A model generated the notes under the pieces. That model saw nothing but the letters and a program-made list of their open reading frames with translations, was not told the DNA's origin and made no database searches. Of a stretch of 34,564 bases of DNA, positions 7,263 through 16,067 are shown one piece after another (within the stretch, counting starts at the first letter, position 1; every line of letters begins with the position of its first letter). The position numbers were made by a program, and so were the translations under genes. Origin of the DNA: an uncultured Bacteroidales bacterium (GTDB lineage Bacteria; Bacteroidota; Bacteroidia; Bacteroidales; Paludibacteraceae); assembly GCA_937910305.1 (NCBI GenBank), contig CALEPS010000022.1, forward strand, positions 1 to 34,564. Direction: 5' to 3'.

Positions 7263-8366
7263 ATGGCATTTAATAACGTATATAAAGGAAAGAAAGTCCT
7301 CGTGACCGGCAATACTGGTTTTAAAGGGAGTTGGTTAACCACTTGGCTTACGATGTTAGGCGCTGAAGTGTATGGCTATAGTCTTAGCATACCGACAAGT
7401 CCGGCAATGTTCGAAGTGGATGACTTGCACGAGCGTATTCATTATCGGTTCGGAGACATCCGTGACAGAGAGGCGACGAATACGTATATACAAGAAGTAA
7501 AGCCAGATTTTATCTTCCACCTTGCAGCGCAAGCAATTGTTTCTACTTCATATCAAGAACCATTTGATACAATTACAACAAATGTAGTTGGCACAGCTTC
7601 TGTTCTTGAAGCGATTCGCAATATTGATTGGTCTTGTACGTGCGTTTTGATTACGAGCGATAAAGCCTATGATAATGTTGAGTGGATCTGGGGATATCGC
7701 GAGACGGATGCTATGGGTGGAAAAGATGTGTATTCTGGTTCTAAAGGCGCAGCAGAACTAACTATTAAGTGCTATTGGCATTCATTTATCAACAAAATGC
7801 CGAATATCAAGATGGGTATTGCTCGTGCTGGTAATGTAATAGGTGGTGGCGATTGGGCAAAAGATCGAATCATTGTGGATTGCGTGAAGGCATTCTCAAA
7901 AAGTGAAGTCGTAGAAATTCGTAGTCCCAAAGCGACTCGCCCTTGGCAGCATGTACTGGAGCCTTTAAGCGGATACTTAACATTAGGGCAGTATTTATAT
8001 GAAGGTAGGTCAGAGAACGGGGAAGCTTATAACTTTGGACCGAGAGCAGAGCAAACGAAAACCGTATTTGAATTAGTGCAAGATTTGGCAAAACTATGGG
8101 GAATGGACCCCGAGAAGGCAGTGCAAATAACAGGTAATGTCCCATTTCACGAGGCTACGCTACTCAAACTGAATTGCGATAAGGCTTTAGCGTATCTTGA
8201 TTGGCATTCTACGCTTCATTATGAGCAATGTATTCAATTCATCGCAGATTGGTATAGTGCTTACTATGTGGATAATCGAAGAGATATGTTTGAACTGACA
8301 TGTGCGCAGATTGAAGCATACATGGATGCTGCGTATAAACAACATTTAAAGTGGGCAGAAAAATGA
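7263..8366 (+). CDS. rfbG: CDP-glucose 4,6-dehydratase
   Basis: The enzyme converts CDP-glucose, the product of RfbF, to CDP-4-dehydro-6-deoxyglucose using tightly bound NAD. It is an extended short-chain dehydrogenase: a Rossmann motif VTGNTGFKGSWL (about residues 13-24), the catalytic segment TSDKAYDN (about 131) and YSGSKGAAE (about 159), which carries the Tyr and Lys pair. The length of 367 is normal. Its TGA overlaps the next gene in an ATGA. In most CDP-deoxysugar loci it directly follows rfbF; here 4.8 kb of accessory DNA separates them. Confidence 0.95.
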   Translation: MAFNNVYKGKKVLVTGNTGFKGSWLTTWLTMLGAEVYGYSLSIPTSPAMFEVDDLHERIHYRFGDIRDREATNTYIQEVKPDFIFHLAAQAIVSTSYQEPFDTITTNVVGTASVLEAIRNIDWSCTCVLITSDKAYDNVEWIWGYRETDAMGGKDVYSGSKGAAELTIKCYWHSFINKMPNIKMGIARAGNVIGGGDWAKDRIIVDCVKAFSKSEVVEIRSPKATRPWQHVLEPLSGYLTLGQYLYEGRSENGEAYNFGPRAEQTKTVFELVQDLAKLWGMDPEKAVQITGNVPFHEATLLKLNCDKALAYLDWHSTLHYEQCIQFIADWYSAYYVDNRRDMFELTCAQIEAYMDAAYKQHLKWAEK

Positions 8367-9289
8367 AAATTTTGATTACTGGAGGAACCGGTTTCGTTGG
8401 CAAAACATTAATTCCTGAGTTGTATAATTCTGGCTATACAGACATATGTTTATTGGTGCGTAATGTAACTAAAGCAAATAGACTTTTTGCGGGTGTAAGA
8501 CTATCGATTATAGACTCTAATGATACTGCTTGGCGCAAAAACATAATTGCTTACAATCCCGATGTGGTAATACATTTAGCAACTTGCCCCAATCATCACA
8601 ATGATGCATTAAGTGTTCAACAAGTAGTTGAAACCAATTTGTTGTTTACATCATTAGTAGCAGAAGCAGTATCTCAAACCGACTGCAAATATTTCATAAA
8701 TACAGGCACATTTACAGAATTCTTTACCGGCGATGTAGAAAGTAAAAATGATACTAGGACGGAATATTATCCTAATAATTTCTATTCTGCTAGTAAAACC
8801 GCAACAAGGGCATTATTAAACTTTTGGCAGAAAGTAGGAAAATGGAAGTGGATTAATGTGATACCATATTCTCCTTATGGAAGATATAATGAGACAACGA
8901 AAGTATTTGATTTAATATACCGTTCTATTAGTTCAAAATATCCTATAAAATTGAGTGAAGGAAAACAAATCTTGGATTTTATACATGTCGATGATATTGC
9001 GCGATTCTACACTGTGCTCTTAAATCATCTACAGGATATAACTGATGATTATACACAATTATATTTAGGTTCGGGAATAGGTCATTCTTTACGCGATGTC
9101 GCAAGTAGCATGGAGAAGATAACTAAAAAGAAAGTTAAGGTAGAATGGGGCGCTTTAGCATATAGGCCAATGGATACTATGTACGCTATTGCGCCTATTG
9201 AAAAGAATCCGTCATGGTTTTCTTGGCGCGCGAAAATAGGAATTGAAGAAGGTATTCAAATCTACATTGATGATGTTACGGGTCGATAA
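8363..9289 (+). CDS. RfbJ-like NAD-dependent epimerase/reductase for a CDP-deoxysugar
   Basis: I chose the ATG at 8363 because it makes an ATGA overlap with rfbG and places ILITGGTGFVG at the N-terminus; a GTG four codons upstream is less likely. The Rossmann glycine motif is at residues 7-13 and the catalytic Y141-SAS-K145 is present. The segment EGKQILDFIHVDDIARFYTVLL and the following GSGIGHSLRDV resemble CDP-abequose/paratose synthases, which reduce a 4-keto sugar. No rfbH (C3 deoxygenation) is in the window, so the product may be a CDP-6-deoxyhexose rather than a 3,6-dideoxyhexose, unless rfbH is elsewhere. The gene overlaps the next one by about 17 bases. Confidence 0.8.
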   Translation: MKILITGGTGFVGKTLIPELYNSGYTDICLLVRNVTKANRLFAGVRLSIIDSNDTAWRKNIIAYNPDVVIHLATCPNHHNDALSVQQVVETNLLFTSLVAEAVSQTDCKYFINTGTFTEFFTGDVESKNDTRTEYYPNNFYSASKTATRALLNFWQKVGKWKWINVIPYSPYGRYNETTKVFDLIYRSISSKYPIKLSEGKQILDFIHVDDIARFYTVLLNHLQDITDDYTQLYLGSGIGHSLRDVASSMEKITKKKVKVEWGALAYRPMDTMYAIAPIEKNPSWFSWRAKIGIEEGIQIYIDDVTGR

Positions 9290-10544
9290 TCTCATATTAG
9301 GAGCGGGGATAGCTGGATTAGGAGCAGCATATGTAATGCATAAATCTGGTAAGCAAGCTTTGGTTGTAGAAAAAGATGCAACCTATGGTGGCTTGTGCGG
9401 TAATATAGAAAAGGACGGCTTTCGTTTTGATCGATTTGTGCATTTTACCTTCACTAATAATGAAGAAATAAACACTATCTTTCGTGAGTCTTGTGTCGAG
9501 GTAATAAAGCACATTCCTAATCCATATAATATATACCATCGTAAATGGGTAAAACATCCCGCTCAAAATAATTTATATCCATTAAGTTCAAAAGAAAAAG
9601 ACGCAATTATAAGTGATTTCAAGGCGAGACCTATCGTAGATGCAAGCTATGTGCCAAAGAACTATGAGGAATGGTTGCGGCTACAATTTGGAAACTATTT
9701 TGCAGAGCATTTCCCCATGGTGTATACTCAAAAGTATTGGATGAAAGAGGCAAAAGAACTACGTACAGAATGGGTGGGGAATCGTGTTTACCAACCATCA
9801 TTAGATGAAGTTATCGCTGGTAGTCAATCTCCCGACACGCCGGTAACATACTATGCAAAGGAAATGCGTTATCCGCAAAAAGGAGGATATAAAGCATTGT
9901 TAAAATCGTTAGCAGATGCAGCAAATATAGAGTATGGTATGTGTGTGGCTGAAATATGCCCTATCGAGAAACAAGTACGTTTCGCGAATAAAAAAGAGAT
10001 TCAATATGAGAAATTGTATTCTAGTCTGCCGTTGCCAGTAGTGATAAACTGTATCCAGAATGTGCCGGATGTAGTGCGCAAGGCTGTCAATCAATTAGAA
10101 TGTACTTCAGGATACCATATCTCTATTGCTTTAAAAACGAAAAATATTCCTCCGTATCTCTGGTGGTATATTTACGATGAAGATATTTTAGCTGCGCGTG
10201 TGTATTCTCCTTCATTGAAGAGTCAGGATAATGCTCCTGAAGGGTGCAGTAGTTTACAGATGGAAGTGTATTGCAAGGAAAACGAATTTACAAGACAAGA
10301 ACTGATTGATGGAACTGTTGGAAAACTTATAGAGTCGGGAATTATTAAAGAAGAAAATATATTATTTATTCATATTGGTTTCGAGAAATATGCCAATGTG
10401 ATATTTACGGAGCCGATTTATCGTGCAAGAAAGATTGTCCGCGATTGGCTTCGAGAGCAAGGAATTGAAACAATAGGCAGATTTGGAGAGTGGGATTACC
10501 TCTGGTCTGATCAGAGTTTATTAAGTGGATTAAAAGTAAAGTAA
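9273..10544 (+). CDS. FAD-dependent oxidoreductase, UDP-galactopyranose mutase / protoporphyrinogen oxidase-like
   Basis: The N-terminus has the dinucleotide-binding motif LILGAGIAGLGAAY (residues 7-20), then VVEKDATYGGLCGN, as in UGM-like and amine-oxidase-type flavoproteins. The rest is similar in length (about 423) to proteins of this group seen in polysaccharide loci. The YPQKGGYKALLKSLADAANI segment is typical of the phytoene desaturase/PPO fold. It probably remodels a nucleotide sugar or glycan-linked sugar; the substrate is unknown. The start is one of two adjacent ATGs (9270 or 9273) and overlaps the upstream gene. It lies in line with the CDP-sugar genes, so a role on that sugar is possible. 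Confidence 0.75.
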   Translation: MLRVDNLILGAGIAGLGAAYVMHKSGKQALVVEKDATYGGLCGNIEKDGFRFDRFVHFTFTNNEEINTIFRESCVEVIKHIPNPYNIYHRKWVKHPAQNNLYPLSSKEKDAIISDFKARPIVDASYVPKNYEEWLRLQFGNYFAEHFPMVYTQKYWMKEAKELRTEWVGNRVYQPSLDEVIAGSQSPDTPVTYYAKEMRYPQKGGYKALLKSLADAANIEYGMCVAEICPIEKQVRFANKKEIQYEKLYSSLPLPVVINCIQNVPDVVRKAVNQLECTSGYHISIALKTKNIPPYLWWYIYDEDILAARVYSPSLKSQDNAPEGCSSLQMEVYCKENEFTRQELIDGTVGKLIESGIIKEENILFIHIGFEKYANVIFTEPIYRARKIVRDWLREQGIETIGRFGEWDYLWSDQSLLSGLKVK

Positions 10545-10554
10545 GGTGCTTGAT

Positions 10555-11603
10555 ATGGAGAGAAATTTTAGTATAGACATTATTAAGATTTGCTCGTGTT
10601 TAGGAGTATGTACTCTGCATTTCTATATCCGCGAAATGGAGTCATCGGGTAATTTTAGACCTGATTTTGTATTATTCTATGTGGCAACTATTGCAATACC
10701 ATTGTTCTTTATGGTGAACGGTTATCTTTTAATGTCTAAAACAAGAGAGTCGTCTTATTATATTAATAGAATACTGAATATCTTTAAAATTGTTTTTACG
10801 GTTAATGCACTATACTACATCGTAATCCACTTTATAAGAGGACAGTATCTTATAAATCCTATCAAAAAACCGCTTATTGAAACATTCCATAATCTTTTCT
10901 TACAAGAAGGAGTATTTAGCATTTTCTGGTTTTTAGGAGCATTGTTGATTATATATACGATATTGGCAGTGATACCTTCTTCGTATCTAACAACAAAGGC
11001 AATAGTTATTGCAATAGTGACCTTCATGATAATGTCGTTTGTGGTGAATGTTACTAATTTGTTTCCTGCGGTTTACACACACACACACACACACACACAC
11101 AAGTGGCGCAGACATTATTTGAAGCATATATACCTCAAACTTTTAGGTTGTATAATCATATAAATTATTTTCTTATAGGTGGACTGATTGCAAGATTAAA
11201 GACAAAGATAGAGGAATATATGACATCAAAATCGAAATTATATGTTACGTTGAGTTGGCTAATGGTAGCAGTATGTACAATAGCTGCCATATGGAAGTGC
11301 AATACGATATATGGCATAACTCGGGTAGAGCATTTGCATTGTAGTTTTGTAACAACTCTTGGAACAATGGGGGCGTTTTATTTGTTTATGCATATGAGGA
11401 TGCATATAATATCAACGAAAATAATCCAAATATTTGCACCATGTGTACTGATGGTGTATATAATACATCGTATCATTTTGTCGCATACTAATATAGCGTT
11501 AGGAGCATTATGGTATAATTTGATTCTATTTTGGATCTTAACATTCACAATAGCATATCTACTTGACAAAGTTAAATTTATTCACAAATATTTTAAATTG
11601 TAG
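10555..11603 (+). CDS. Acyltransferase-3 (OafA-like) membrane acyltransferase, split by an (AC)13 tract, currently out of frame
   Basis: Two frames together make one protein. The first (from ATG 10555, with AAGG 8 bases upstream) encodes RNFSIDIIKICSCLGVCTLHF and several membrane helices, reads through an AC repeat as alternating Thr-His, then stops at 11163. The second frame, from about 11103 to 11603, encodes the remaining helices (NYFLIGGLIAR, ... YIIHRIILSHTNI). Removing one AC unit (12 units) or adding two (15) joins them into one ORF of about 348 residues, the usual size of acyltransferase-3 O-acetylases. As read, the gene is OFF. The family transfers acetyl groups to exported or lipid-linked glycans at the inner membrane. 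A fixed inactivating mutation or an assembly slip cannot be excluded. Confidence 0.85.
11075..11100 (+). repeat. (AC)13 dinucleotide microsatellite within a coding region
   Basis: There are thirteen perfect AC units (26 bases) followed by A. It lies between predicted membrane helices of the acyltransferase and decides whether the two halves are in frame. 12 and 15 units restore the frame; 13 does not. Confidence 0.97.
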
Positions 11604-11609
11604 TTAAGC

Positions 11610-12515
11610 ATGTTATTTTCTATTCTCATACCAACGTATAACAATGGTAAAACAATTCGTAACGCTGTTGACTCTGCCTTGATGCAAGATTATCAAAGCG
11701 AATATGAAGTTATAGTGGTAAATAATGCATCAAAAGATAATACGAGTGAAGTTTTATCCCGATACAATGATCCGCGATTGCATGTTTACACTAATAAGGA
11801 GACCGTAAATATTTATGCGAATCATAACATTGCGTTAGCTTATGCAAAAGGAGATTATGTGGTTTATTGTCATGGTGACGATAGATTATTGCCTAACGCT
11901 TTAAGTATATTTAATGACCATTTAATGCATTACAAATATCCTTCTAAATACATTTCATTGGGGCATAGTATGTTTAGAGACTTCTCGTCGTGGATAAATT
12001 GTTATGATCACTTGCTTTCGTACAATATGCTGTTTAGTGGTTGGACTGGCAAACGTATTTTTGCATCGGGGGGAACAACGCCTTCAGGAACTTGCTATTC
12101 ACGTGAAAGTTTTATTGCTATTGGCGGTTTTGACGAAACGGACGGAGCCTATGAAAGTGATTGGCTAGCATTTCTTAAAGCAGCATTTGAAGGATTTGAA
12201 TTCTCAATTTTAGATAGAATGGTCTTTGTGCGTGAATATGCATCTACTTATGTTGATTCGAAAAGAGATGAAATAATGCATCAAAGACTCTTATCTCAAC
12301 AGCGCTTTATAAAATCACTAACGCCACTTCAAAGAGAGGAATTAGAGGAGTTATACTGGGCATATGATATAGATGAATGGAGCGCATTTTATGCAAAACC
12401 ACTCCCTACCAAAGAAGAACGGTTGGAAGCGTTAATGCAACGATATAAAAAGGCGCCTTGGAAGATTTGGAAACTCCTCAAATGGGTACTTGTCAAGTAC
12501 AATATTTGGAAGTAA
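11610..12515 (+). CDS. Glycosyltransferase family 2
   Basis: This is a GT-A fold inverting glycosyltransferase acting at the cytoplasmic face of the membrane. It starts with the GT2 strand FSILIPTYNNG (residues 3-13), has VVNNASKDNT (37-46) and an acidic metal-binding region GDD (89-91) in VVYCHGDDR. The GGFDETDGAYESDW segment later is typical of the acceptor-side acidic loop. The length of 301 is normal. It follows the split acyltransferase by 6 bases. The C-terminus is basic and aromatic and may be peripheral to the membrane. Donor and acceptor sugars cannot be told from sequence. Confidence 0.9.
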   Translation: MLFSILIPTYNNGKTIRNAVDSALMQDYQSEYEVIVVNNASKDNTSEVLSRYNDPRLHVYTNKETVNIYANHNIALAYAKGDYVVYCHGDDRLLPNALSIFNDHLMHYKYPSKYISLGHSMFRDFSSWINCYDHLLSYNMLFSGWTGKRIFASGGTTPSGTCYSRESFIAIGGFDETDGAYESDWLAFLKAAFEGFEFSILDRMVFVREYASTYVDSKRDEIMHQRLLSQQRFIKSLTPLQREELEELYWAYDIDEWSAFYAKPLPTKEERLEALMQRYKKAPWKIWKLLKWVLVKYNIWK

Positions 12516-12568
12516 CGCCCAGAGAGCTCCTTCGCAAGCACCTAACCGGAAAACCAATCCAATTTTAA
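12498..12568 (+). pseudogene. Possible C-terminal gene remnant between GT2 and the NTPase gene
   Basis: In the frame ending with TAA at 12566-12568, the bases overlapping and following the GT2 end read EVTPRELLRKHLTGKPIQF, which looks more like a real C-terminus than random sequence. There is no start. It could be a scar at the left edge of the second accessory cassette. I do not recognise the source gene. Confidence 0.2.
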
Positions 12569-12620
12569 ACCCAGCCTGAATAATTGCCGTGAGTTATTGA
12601 TGTAACCAGAGAAGCAAAAT

Positions 12621-14039
12621 ATGAACCAAGAACAAGAATTTTACATACCGATAGACGGGGCGATTGAGAATTTCAGAACACATCTGTTATCTCATCCACG
12701 AACGATATTCTCTGCTGAATTTGGTGATGGTAAATCCTATTTTCTGCAGAAATTTATAGAAGAACTTTCCGTTCAAGAACAATTTGTTTTCTTGAAACTC
12801 TTCCCGGTGAATTATCAGGTAGTCGAGAATCGTGATATCTTTGAGTTAATAAAGTACGACTTACTATTCCAACTATTTTTGAATGGAATGATTCCCGAAA
12901 CAGAAAAGTTGGATGAAAAGTTAGTACTTCAGTTATTTTGCATATCACAAGGGCATGATATTTTATTCGAACTATCCAAATGGGCTCCAATGATTGCTTC
13001 CAGTTCGGAACAAGTGGCGACGATTGCAGCAATCACTTCCGCAATAAAACCACTGAAGCAACTATACAACAAATGGAAAACATTCAAAAAGAAAAATGGG
13101 GAATCTGACTATGCGTATAACTCATTCCTGCAGAAACAAGACGCGTCTATTTTGTATGAATGTGATTCGGTGACATCATTTATCAGGGAATGTATTACGC
13201 AGTATAAGCAGACCCATCCATGTAAACGAGTAGTATGGCTGATAGAGGATTTAGATCGTATAGATCCGGCTCATTTGTTTCGTATTTTAAATGTGCTCTC
13301 TGCGCATGTGGATTATGCATATAAGTACGGACAATCTGTTAATGAGAGTAACATATGCGGAAATAAATTCGGAGTAGATCATGTGGTTTTAGTCTTAGAT
13401 TATGATAATTTGTCCAATATTTATCACCATTTTTATGGTTCAAGCACTTCTTTTGAAGGTTACATAAGGAAGTTCTGTAGTGATCAGCCGTTTTATTACT
13501 CTTTTACTAACCAACGATACAGTTACGTTATAAAATACCTGCATGAGATAACGCATTTTTCAGAGGAGATATTACAAACTATGCTACCGAGTGATACTAT
13601 TAAGACGAAAACTATGCGAGAGATAGCGAGTGCCATTTTAGATGTAGATAGGTCTATTTTCAATGCTCCCAAATACAAAGATATAAATATGGAAGTCGAA
13701 CTGCCGAAAGGCGTACTGCAAGTATTTGTTGTATTGCGCCGTTTGGGATTTTCTACACAAGACATGATATTTGCACTCCGGCGGGCAGTTGCTCAATATC
13801 CCAAAGCAATGATCTCAAATATCGGGGGATATGTATTAACAATGCACAATACTTTTTCCACGCGCATGTATTTTCCATCGACTCATACCGAAATGGTAAC
13901 CGGTGCTGAAATTAAGGAGATTCTCCCTAAAACAGCAACTTGCAATGTCGAAATATATAACGAGAGTTATAATGGAGATAACAAATTGAATAACTACAAT
14001 GAGTTTGTGCTTTGGCTTTTGTCTTTTGTGTGCAATTAG
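12621..14039 (+). CDS. KAP-like P-loop NTPase, 472 aa
   Basis: The N-terminal region has a Walker A-like loop EFGDGKSYFL (residues 33-42; Gly-Asp-Gly-Lys38-Ser39), and the middle has a Walker B, VVWLIEDLDRID, with D210 and D212, followed by LFRILNVLSAH. The spacing and the EDLDR signature match the KAP/predicted AAA-type NTPase group. The part between them (about 130-165) is weakly hydrophobic (MIASSSEQVATIAAITSAI) and may touch a membrane or hold a partner. The gene starts the second accessory cassette. It ends 52 bases before a hairpin, and the next gene has its own promoter, so it may be a separate unit. KAP-type proteins are common in defence islands; the role here is unknown. Confidence 0.75.
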   Translation: MNQEQEFYIPIDGAIENFRTHLLSHPRTIFSAEFGDGKSYFLQKFIEELSVQEQFVFLKLFPVNYQVVENRDIFELIKYDLLFQLFLNGMIPETEKLDEKLVLQLFCISQGHDILFELSKWAPMIASSSEQVATIAAITSAIKPLKQLYNKWKTFKKKNGESDYAYNSFLQKQDASILYECDSVTSFIRECITQYKQTHPCKRVVWLIEDLDRIDPAHLFRILNVLSAHVDYAYKYGQSVNESNICGNKFGVDHVVLVLDYDNLSNIYHHFYGSSTSFEGYIRKFCSDQPFYYSFTNQRYSYVIKYLHEITHFSEEILQTMLPSDTIKTKTMREIASAILDVDRSIFNAPKYKDINMEVELPKGVLQVFVVLRRLGFSTQDMIFALRRAVAQYPKAMISNIGGYVLTMHNTFSTRMYFPSTHTEMVTGAEIKEILPKTATCNVEIYNESYNGDNKLNNYNEFVLWLLSFVCN

Positions 14040-14090
14040 TCAGAATAAATTCATGACAAAGAATACAAAAATGAATAAAAAATCAAAATT

Positions 14091-14116
14091 ATGGCATATA
14101 CATTTGTATATGTCAT
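14091..14116. promoter_or_regulatory. Inverted repeat overlapping the -33 region of the AIPR operon promoter
   Basis: ATGGCATATACA (14091-14102), TT, TGTATATGTCAT (14105-14116) forms a 12-bp dyad with one mismatch. It is followed by eight T. It can be an operator overlapping the -33 box, or a terminator hairpin for the upstream NTPase gene. The sequence allows both. Confidence 0.6.
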
Positions 14117-14134
14117 TTTTTTTGTGTAATTTTG
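14103..14134 (+). promoter_or_regulatory. Bacteroides-type promoter for the AIPR operon
   Basis: TTTG (14103-14106), 20 bases, then TAATTTTG (14127-14134) matches the Bacteroides sigma-ABfr consensus TTTG / TAnnTTTG with normal spacing. The AIPR start codon is 40 bases downstream of the -7 box. It is the only near-perfect match I noticed in the window. Confidence 0.8.
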
Positions 14135-14174
14135 CAGCGTTTTTTACTGCGTTCAACTTTTAAAATCAAATAAT

Positions 14175-16040
14175 ATGTACGTAAATGAATCTATAAGAGA
14201 GGAATTAAACTTTTTCCGCAAAGCCAATGAGCATTTCGAAATTCAGGCAGGGAAGAGTACTTGTAAAGTAGTAGATGCTCCCGATGATGTGGCGTACATG
14301 GCAATGGCTGCATCAACAGTAATGGACTATACTGAAGATGGCTTCTTTGAAGATTTTGTTATAACAGATAAATCTGTATCTGGGAAAAATGAAACCCAAA
14401 TTGATGCATACGCATTAATTGACACTGAAAATAGTACTACGAAACATTTACATGTGTTTCAATATAAGTTATACGAGTCGGGAGAGAAGGCAGCATCTCC
14501 TGCAGATTTGTTAGGGATGGCTACGTATATAAGTAACTATTTTCTTCATCCCTCCATGTTTGACGCAGAGAGTTCGAAAAACGAAGCCTTAAATGAGATA
14601 AGAACTAAATACAATGAGTTCCTAAATGCTCGGCGTAATCGTAGAATTGTAATCTCATGTCATCTCATAACTAATGTACGCGGCATAATTAACTCAAATG
14701 AAAAAGGCATCAATGAAGTGTTGAACCGTTTTTTATCAGATAAACAACTTTATGGCTTTTCTGTTCAGGTATACGGAGCAAATGATATTATAGATTTAAT
14801 AAAAGAAGGCAAAGTGAAAGTGGGCACGGAAAGCCTTGATATATTAGTAGATGCCTCAGAGCAATCATATCGACTGGAGGATAACTCAGCACGCACAAGT
14901 GTGGGACTTCCTAAGAAAGTTGTAATAGGAATGTGCAATATCAACGAGTTTATACGTTTGCAGAATAAGTATCATCATAATCAACTCTATTCAGAGAACA
15001 TAAGATTGTACTTAGGGGATAGGGGAACTGTTAATAAGGATATTATTAAAACCATTACAGGCAATGAAAGTATATGGTTTCCATATATGAACAATGGTAT
15101 AAGTATAATATGTGATAGACTAGATGTGGGGAGTGTGAATCTTTCAAAGCATACTCTGGGATTGTCGTTGACGAATATGCAAATTATTAACGGTTGCCAG
15201 ACGGTAAATGCATTGTATAGTGCTAAATACGGAGAACAAACTAGAGATAATTTTCGGGCTGCCAATGTGATTGTTCGCATATACGAGATTGATCCTGCGC
15301 AGCAAGATTTCAAAGAGAGTATTATTAAAGCGACGAATAACCAGAATTCTGTCAAAAGTTATTCGTTATTGGCCAACGATCCAATACAAGTAGAGTTATC
15401 TAAAATATTCAAGGGTTTTGGTATAATTTATGACAGAAAAGGAGAAGGAAGATATGATGCTGGTTCTTATAAGGTGATCTCAATGGTAAATGCGGCGTTA
15501 GCTTATCGGGCTGTATATTTGCATATGGCAAAATCTCTTCGTGCAGGATTGGGGAAATCTCGTGTATTCCAAAAGGGCGAGTATGAGAAAGTATTCGATA
15601 ATACTTTATTGGAGGAAGAAAATTATCCGAATCTTATATATCGGGGAGCGGAACTCTATATCGCATCAGTGGTGTTGGATACAACACGCGAAATGGTAGT
15701 AGCAAATGCGGAGCAATATTCTGTTGAACTCCCGATTTTTAAGAAAAGTGCTTACTATATTGCGGGGTTAATATATGCTTTGAAGAAATCAGAATATGAT
15801 GCTATCTGTAAAAGTATGACTGAAGTATGGCAAGAGAATAATCAGGGGAAGATGAGAGGCATGGATTTTTGGAGTAGATTAGAGAAGTTTACTTCTGATA
15901 CATTTGCATCCGCTGTAGAAGAACTCAAAAAAATATATGAACAAAGAAAAGAACCTTCTTTTGATGTTGACAATCTTTTGAAATCTCAATCTTTTGCAGA
16001 CGACTACGAAACAAAAATAGGCAATATACTGGGGGCATAA
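14175..16040 (+). CDS. AIPR-family (abortive infection phage resistance) protein with Mrr-like nuclease signature
   Basis: The middle of the protein carries the AIPR hallmark blocks: WFPYMNNGISIICD, NMQIINGCQTVNAL and ATNNQNSVKSYSLLANDP (about residues 295-400). In the N-terminal region QIDAYALID, then HVFQYKLYE, gives D77 and Q96-x-K98, a pattern like the D...QxK active site of Mrr-type PD-(D/E)xK nucleases; this assignment is mine, from the motif. Full length is 621 residues. AIPR proteins are known to occur with restriction-modification-like clusters. It is the first gene behind the promoter at 14103-14134, and the GHKL ATPase gene follows after 27 bases. It is the best candidate for the DNA-cleaving effector of this operon. 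Confidence 0.85.
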   Translation: MYVNESIREELNFFRKANEHFEIQAGKSTCKVVDAPDDVAYMAMAASTVMDYTEDGFFEDFVITDKSVSGKNETQIDAYALIDTENSTTKHLHVFQYKLYESGEKAASPADLLGMATYISNYFLHPSMFDAESSKNEALNEIRTKYNEFLNARRNRRIVISCHLITNVRGIINSNEKGINEVLNRFLSDKQLYGFSVQVYGANDIIDLIKEGKVKVGTESLDILVDASEQSYRLEDNSARTSVGLPKKVVIGMCNINEFIRLQNKYHHNQLYSENIRLYLGDRGTVNKDIIKTITGNESIWFPYMNNGISIICDRLDVGSVNLSKHTLGLSLTNMQIINGCQTVNALYSAKYGEQTRDNFRAANVIVRIYEIDPAQQDFKESIIKATNNQNSVKSYSLLANDPIQVELSKIFKGFGIIYDRKGEGRYDAGSYKVISMVNAALAYRAVYLHMAKSLRAGLGKSRVFQKGEYEKVFDNTLLEEENYPNLIYRGAELYIASVVLDTTREMVVANAEQYSVELPIFKKSAYYIAGLIYALKKSEYDAICKSMTEVWQENNQGKMRGMDFWSRLEKFTSDTFASAVEELKKIYEQRKEPSFDVDNLLKSQSFADDYETKIGNILGA

Positions 16041-16067
16041 ACTAAATTAAGTTATGATGTCTAAGCT

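Noticed and set aside
12065..12070. Six-G run in the first GT2 gene
   Set aside because: Short and in frame, below the length where slippage would be expected to matter.
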